Positions 58,096-64,000 of a stretch of 64,000 nt of DNA are shown here, in pieces. Made by a program: the position numbers and the translations under genes. Positions within the stretch are counted from its first letter, which is position 1. The number at the start of each line of letters is the position of its first letter. Origin of the DNA: Platycnemis pennipes (taxonomy: Eukaryota; Arthropoda; Insecta; Odonata; Platycnemididae); contig OW121848.1 in assembly GCA_933228895.1 (NCBI GenBank), positions 98,599,470-98,663,469 of the forward strand. The letters are read 5' to 3'. Under the pieces are notes generated by a model. It saw nothing but the letters and a program-made list of their open reading frames with translations, had not been told where the DNA came from and did no database searches.

Positions 58096-59539
58096 GCAAT
58101 TGTGTCCAAATCATTGCGCTGCTGGCGTGTCATTGTTTAGAGTGAAATCAGAGGGTTTACGTTCCTGCCTTGATTCAATATTTTATGTTTAAAACTTACA
58201 CATTCATGGTAGCTTGAACAATCAGGATGCATCGGCGTCATTACATGACGCTTTAGTGTTATCCTGAATACAAATGAAAAAAATGCTACACAAAGCTTAA
58301 AATAGCTCACAATGAACATATACGTCCCTTCCTCTATAGCTAAACTAATACGCCAATATCTGAAGTCTTGTACAGCAAGGGATATAAAAATTGGTGTCAA
58401 CTGCTTAGGTTATATCTCCCATCTAATCTAACTTTAATACTGAAGACAAACAAAACTCCATGCGAGATACTTTTGTCAATAAAATGTATTTTATTAAGGC
58501 GTTGTTGTCCCTGGCGGAGAATAAATTCGACCATTTATCTACGTCGACTCTGGGTGGGCCATGCAAATAAGGAGGTAGTGCTAAAAGAGTTTACCATCAG
58601 ATGCAGTTTACCTAAAACACGCGCCAGAAGTTGCGAACTCCTCTTTGAAGATTCCCGTCGAGTAATTTTGCAAAGCGTCTGATATAATATAACCCGAAAT
58701 AAACTGACTTCAACTTTCAAATTAATCTATGACACAATCAGATTCAGTTTGCATTATATGAGGAAGGAAATTTCTCCATAAATTGAAGTTTAATGGATGG
58801 AGAGGTCAATTAGTGAAATTAAAGTGTAGGTACACTAAAAAAATCATCCAAGATGGCATAAATTATGCATAAAATAATCACGTTTAGCGGCTAAATTGAC
58901 CGTCTTCTGCATTGCATTGTAAACTAGAGAAAATATTAATATTCTTTCCAGGCACGCTCAGTGCGTATTACGCTAAAACGTTTGGCAAGATAACAATTCG
59001 AAACTTCAAATATCAGTGGTCTTCCTTTTAAGGGATTTGTCAAAGGGCCAAGTAGCATATAGATAAAACATTCATCGCGTTGTACTCCATAGCCTGTCAA
59101 ATCTTTTTGCGAGCATTTTACGACCAGAAAGCGTTTTTTTTCAATTTTTTCAAGGCCTTTCATTTACGCCCCTCTTTCATGACATAGCGACCCCATCGAT
59201 AAGAGAAGACAATGTGATCAAATGGGAAGCTATGGTTTGACCTTGCCGAGATTCACTGGGCGCGAATATTTATGCTACGAAGTCTGACTTCACGAGATGA
59301 AACAGATAGAAAGCGAATCGGACAAAATGACGAAACCGCAGAAGGGATATAAATGTAACTGGAAAGACAGAGGCTCAACAATGAGTGGAGAACAAAAAGC
59401 GGCGTTCCACGAAGTACAATTTCCAGCCAAAACAAGAGGACTAATAAGTTTTTTCCACGTTTATTTTTTCCATCGGGAAAAAGTTTCATTGGTAATGCAC
59501 CGGATATGGACATGCGCGTGGCCTGAATAGGCGAACAAC

Positions 59540-60190
59540 CGAGGCCACGCGCGGAGATGAAAGGGCGAAAAAGAGAGGACTCCCGTCGTCGGGAGCCGGG
59601 GATGCGGGGGAATAGTAATGACCCTCCCCCAGTCATATTTTCCCGGGAAAATCCGTAGGCACGGCACGACGCGTGATCGAATGACGGCCGCATTGTGTGC
59701 GCGGCCGAGCCCCCACGCTCTCCTCAATGAAAAGCTGACAATAAAACATGAGGTTGGCTGCATGGCTGACTCCCGTATGCGAGCGTCCGGGCATTTTTAT
59801 TTTTACTGGCGGACAGGGCCGCGAGATCCAGCTGGAGTCACGGCATCCCCATCTCCGGGCCGCGAGGGAGACAATGAGAGGCTATCCCCAATAGGAAGAG
59901 ATCCATGCAATCATCCCGGGGGACGGGAAACGTCGTCTCAGGGCTGAGGTGAGGAGGAGAAGGAAAAAGAGCACTGTTGAGGTGGAGGAGAGGTGGGTAC
60001 GTCCCATCCCGGGCTCAAAACTCCGCGAAATCTCTCTTCGTGAGAAGGGCTGTCCCCACCTTCCAGGAGTTGACGGGAGAGCAGGCCATTTTCATCTCAC
60101 GTGCCCGGGCGGAGTGATTAAGAGGAGGTGGACGCTGCAGCCGCGCCGCCGTGCATACTGATCCCGACCGCGAAAGTCCCCATTAACAGC
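59540..60190. promoter_or_regulatory. GC-rich island
   Basis: Strongly GC-rich, with an abrupt return to AT-rich sequence containing homeodomain-type ATTA motifs (CGATTAATTG near 60220). No coding evidence. Possible enhancer or promoter; composition and motifs only. Confidence 0.25.
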
Positions 60191-60229
60191 CGGCATCTCG
60201 TGGGAACCAATTAAAAGATCGATTAATTG

Positions 60230-62184
60230 AGTGCCTCTACTATTCGACCATCCGTTTTGATCATTTTGCGTTCGTTTTCGGTGATTTCTTCTTCATGCAG
60301 GGTGCTCAAAATTGTTTTTTGCTTTCCTACATCCGTCTTTACGGACAAAATTGTCTTTGCGTATTTATTCCGACATGAAAAGAATGCGGATAACTTTTCG
60401 TGACTGATTTCCGGGCGAAAATGACGCGATTGTAACGATTGTGCGGGTAAACTTCTTGTTTAGTATTCCATTTAATTTATTCCAAGTATTTATCTTCAAA
60501 AATTTGCACATCGTTTCCTGCATTATTTATAGAGAATCAGGGATAATTTTCCAGTTAACTCCTTTTCGCCCAGCTGAGATTTGAATTCTGTCGTGTCTGC
60601 AAATTCAATCCCGACGTGGTCATCTCTGTGTGATAATGTAGGAATGGTGTAAAAAAAAGATCCAATTGTTAATAAATGGTATTTCGCTATTTTTAAAAGT
60701 AGTCCCGTTACGAATGCAGTGTTGCAAAATGAAGCTTACCAACATATGAAATGCGGATTGCAATTTCCAAACACGTAGAAACTTGCCCGATGATTGCCCG
60801 ATGCAAATGGCGAAGGTTATAGAGGAAAAGAGCAGCTATCCTTACACCTTTCTTCCTGGTCTGAGGTGTCTTTAAGTGCGGAATGTACTTGAAATAAAAA
60901 ATGAGGTGTCCATTAGAATCACTCTTATTATAAGCGCGTACTTAGCTAGTCCATAGTAATTCCATTTTTTTATTATAAAAATGACTGAGGTATATAATGT
61001 CATTTTCAGAAGAAAAAGTCTACGTTAAAGAACAGGATGGATGGATTCCACACCTGCGAGGACTAGCAATATGAAGATAAATTTCCATAATTTTGAGAAA
61101 TGGATTTTATTTTCAGGTGTGCTTTACCTTCTAAAGATAACAAAAAGTTTTTTTCTTTTCGGCCGCCGCTATTTAGATTACATTCAGATTTGTTAATCAA
61201 ACATGCCCATATTCGGTAGCCACGCTGAACCGAAGGTACAAATTCACTGCGCTGGACATTAGAACAAAGTATGCAATCCCCTTTGCCCCTTCCTTATCAC
61301 ATAGACTGCCTCCTCTATTCAGAGGATTCTTATCAAAGATACACTCCGTAAATATCTGTCAGGATATGGGAGAAAAGGTCGCCCTCCAAGAGCTTTCCAG
61401 TCTCGACGCCTAAGAAAAGAAGACATGCGTCGTACAGAAAGGAAGATTTCACCGCAGATTTTCTCGCTTGGGAGATTTTTCGCAAGACAATGGAAGATTT
61501 TATGCTTTACGCTAACGAATGCCCCCCTTCCGTCTCCACTCGCGCACTCTCCCTCGGAACAAATTATTCTCTCCCCTGATACATCGATCCACTGCGAGCT
61601 CCTTTCCCCTTCAACCCATCCTATAAAGACTCTTGGAATGAAAATGAAAGCCTTTCCTATACTGAGCGTCCTTCGAGCCCCATATGCATGGAGGATCACG
61701 GCAGTCATCTACCTCTGTCTAAATCCTCCGAGGATTAAAAAAAGAATACGTGATTAAGATTTCCCCTCAGGTCCAGACCGAGGAATATATTATACGCATT
61801 AGATATTAATTCCTAATGAATTTAGAATAATTATTCATTTGACCCCATTTTCGCCTCATAGTATATTGAGGAAAGCAAAATAAGTTGAAAGACTACATAA
61901 ACCCAAGGCACTTTTCGAGGCACTACAATATTTTTTTCCTACTTTGATACATATTTAATATTACGGGTACTATTTTCAACTAATTTTGGCAATTATTATT
62001 TTTTAGATCTACAAATAAATCAGCGAATCTTTCTACTCAATGGCATAATGACCCACAATTCAATTCGATACTGATATTTGAACGTTCATACTGAGAGAAT
62101 GGATGGGGGAAGAATAACCTACCGCATTCACGATTGAATATGAAGTGGTCGATAGGAATAGTGATACGGAATAATAGGAATAGG
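60230..62184. other. mostly AT-rich, one mixed patch
   Basis: Frames of 110-129 codons overlap on both strands at 61319-61757 but show no motif. Nothing else recognised. Confidence 0.35.
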
Positions 62185-62575
62185 ATTCTTCTTCTTCTCC
62201 ATTTGTCAATTCATTAGGATTGGCTGGCTCTCCACCTCTCTCTATCTTCTGCCACCCTCTCCATTTCTGAAAACAGTCTACATTCCATGCCCTTATCCGC
62301 TTCCAATACTCCTAACTAGGTCTTCCTTATATCTTTTGTCTTTTATCATCCCTTATAAAATTATCTTCACCAATCCCTCATGCCACATTAGATGACTTAT
62401 ACTGCCATCTCGTTTTCTTTGCAATGTTCTCCACAGGTTCCCCCCTTCTCAATGCCTCTTAGCTCGTCACACGCTCTGTCCAGCTTACTCCACCACATCT
62501 CAAAAGCCTCTTAGTCTTTTCCTCTCCACTTGCCCCACGGCCCATGTCTCGCTGCCATACTGTTAAACATTCCAC
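62185..62575 (-). pseudogene. 5'-truncated LINE C-terminus
   Basis: On the - strand pieces read EAFEMWWSKLDRACDELRGI (compare AFEMWVWRRM of the intact LINE), then EDREGWRASQS near the end, followed by a (GAA)n-like tail at 62185-62200. This is the usual C-terminal layout of RTE-related LINEs. Multiple shifts; dead copy. Confidence 0.55.
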
Positions 62576-63574
62576 ACAAAGGCTTTTTCCTCAGAAATGT
62601 AGTGACGGAGTTGGAAACGAAGAATTTTCTTTTATTGTTAAAAGCAACTTTTGCTCTAAGTATTCTATGCTGTATTTAATTTGTAATCTTTCCATCAGAA
62701 GATATTTAGCTTCCTACGTAGTCAAACTCTCACTTTTTTTAGGAATAGAAATAAATGTATATGATTATTCTAGGAGAAATGATGCAGAAGAGTTACAGGA
62801 GACGGAAAAGCAGTAATTTTATAAGCGGGAAGAGCATTCATGTAGCAATGCGTGAATGTGAAGCAGGGTAAAGGATTATTTAATTATTAGGCAGTAGTGA
62901 AGATGTTAGAGAGGGATCCAGATGCCTAGCAAGGTAGGAATAGAGCTTTAGACACCACCTATCCGGAATGGGAACGGTGAGAAGGGTACGGCTGTATGAC
63001 GGCCATTGTTCCTTTCTTTGTTCACAAATCAAGTCCCGAATAGAATCTTTTCCTTCCACACAGGTATCTCGTTAATTGGGTTGTTCCCCAAATTATTTGT
63101 CCATTGATATTAACTTAAAATTACTAAGTAAGGGCATAAAAATAATTATTTATTTTTTATTAATCATAACAAAATTTATTTGCTGATTTCACTAGCAGCG
63201 AACATAACCAAGGGTTCTAGATTTGAAGAGCTACTACAGAATGTCAGGAGTCTAAAGAAGAGTATACAGTTTGAATGTGGTAATATAGTATATGAAATGG
63301 AACTCTGAAGTCAATCTCTGGTCGGAGAAAAACCGATAATCAGATAAACGAAGCGTACAGAAATGACGTCTCTACCAACATCAGCTTGAGTTAATAGAAC
63401 AGTTACGCTTGCGTAATAGAAATTCACATTACAATTCTAATTATTCATATCAACTGGTTTTTTTTATTATTAAGTGTGGCGACCGAAAACGTAGGCCATT
63501 CGAGCCATTAAGAATAGGTGATTTAATGGGTAGAGAAAGGATTATTTATGGAGTCGTGTAGGGGTGAAGAGAAA
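62576..63574. other. AT-rich sequence, nothing recognised
   Basis: The 90-codon + frame at 62544-62816 shows no motif. Confidence 0.4.
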
Positions 63575-63785
63575 CCCGGCGTCACTTTTATTCTAATGTT
63601 AACGAAATGAGCCACGGGGTTTAACGTCCCATACAACGGACGGACTGCTGCAATTGACATGCTCTCTACATAGCTCTCAAGTATGGACGGGTACACCACT
63701 GAATCTACCCCACCGCCGAGTTCCGGACACGGGCCCTCGGAGTGGGAGTCCAGTAAATCAGCTACTACACCAACCCGATGCCCTT
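63575..63785 (-). repeat. tRNA-derived SINE, family A, copy 4
   Basis: On the - strand: ATCGGGTTGGTGTAGTAGCT (A-box side), GAGGGCCCGTGTCCGGAACTC (B-box side), GTGGTGTACCCGTCCATACT, then GTCCGTCCGTTGTATGGGAC, GTTAAACC and GCCGGGTTTCTCTTCACCC. Same family and order as copies at 3.5 and 52.3 kb. Confidence 0.75.
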
Positions 63786-64000
63786 TTAATTTATTACAAC
63801 ATGCTGAGGGCAAAAAAAATTGCACACAAAATGACCCAAAATTTTTGATGAAAAGTAATGGGTTAGAATTTCCAGAACAACCAAATAAATTACCTGCTGT
63901 AAGTATTTATAAACATTTCAGTATGAGAGATGGAGTTAAGAATGTGGGCAGAAACGAGGGATTACGAAAAGGAGATGTGAGGCATTGTATTTACGATCAT

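Overview
This window is a gene-poor, AT-rich stretch of a eukaryotic nuclear genome. It has spliced genes with GT-AG introns, many decayed transposons, and SINEs with tRNA- and 5S-like promoters. The protein families point to an arthropod, most likely an insect with a fairly large genome: an insect-style CRISP gene, an RTE-type LINE, a Penelope-like GIY-YIG fragment, ZMYM1-type hAT elements and a HARBI1-type Harbinger element. I cannot name the species.

The one clear host protein gene is a five-exon cysteine-rich secretory protein (CRISP/CAP) gene on the + strand, 12579-18005. All splice phases agree and predict 324 residues. Weaker host-gene evidence on the - strand is a chain of exon-like segments (7271-7327, 4348-4394, 2778-2953) downstream of a GC/CpG-rich island at 7.7-8.5 kb, and an isolated 111-nt exon at 43323-43433. 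A possible first coding exon lies on the + strand at 56779-56884.

Mobile elements dominate from 20 to 50 kb. The region 20.9-29.8 kb holds decayed LINEs of two types. One of them is interrupted at 23437-26439 by a small hAT element, which is itself interrupted by a 2.75-kb hAT element; both layers keep perfect 8-bp target duplications. At 31235-34618 sits a complete, apparently recent RTE-type LINE with an intact 999-codon ORF and an 11-bp target duplication. Further on are an 85-bp-arm inverted repeat (34776-34956), a 5S-rRNA-derived fragment (about 35.3 kb), another RTE relic, and a 1.8-kb hAT element with a SINE inside it (38079-39857). A PIF/Harbinger element (about 46.4-49.3 kb) carries a transposase on + and a zeste/Myb-like ORF on -, and is split by a Penelope-like fragment.

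The last 14 kb (50-64 kb) has no certain gene. It holds several GC-rich islands, a SINE, a strong short hairpin (53626-53683), a LINE tail and a terminal SINE. Most long ORFs in the window are antisense or chance frames and are left out.
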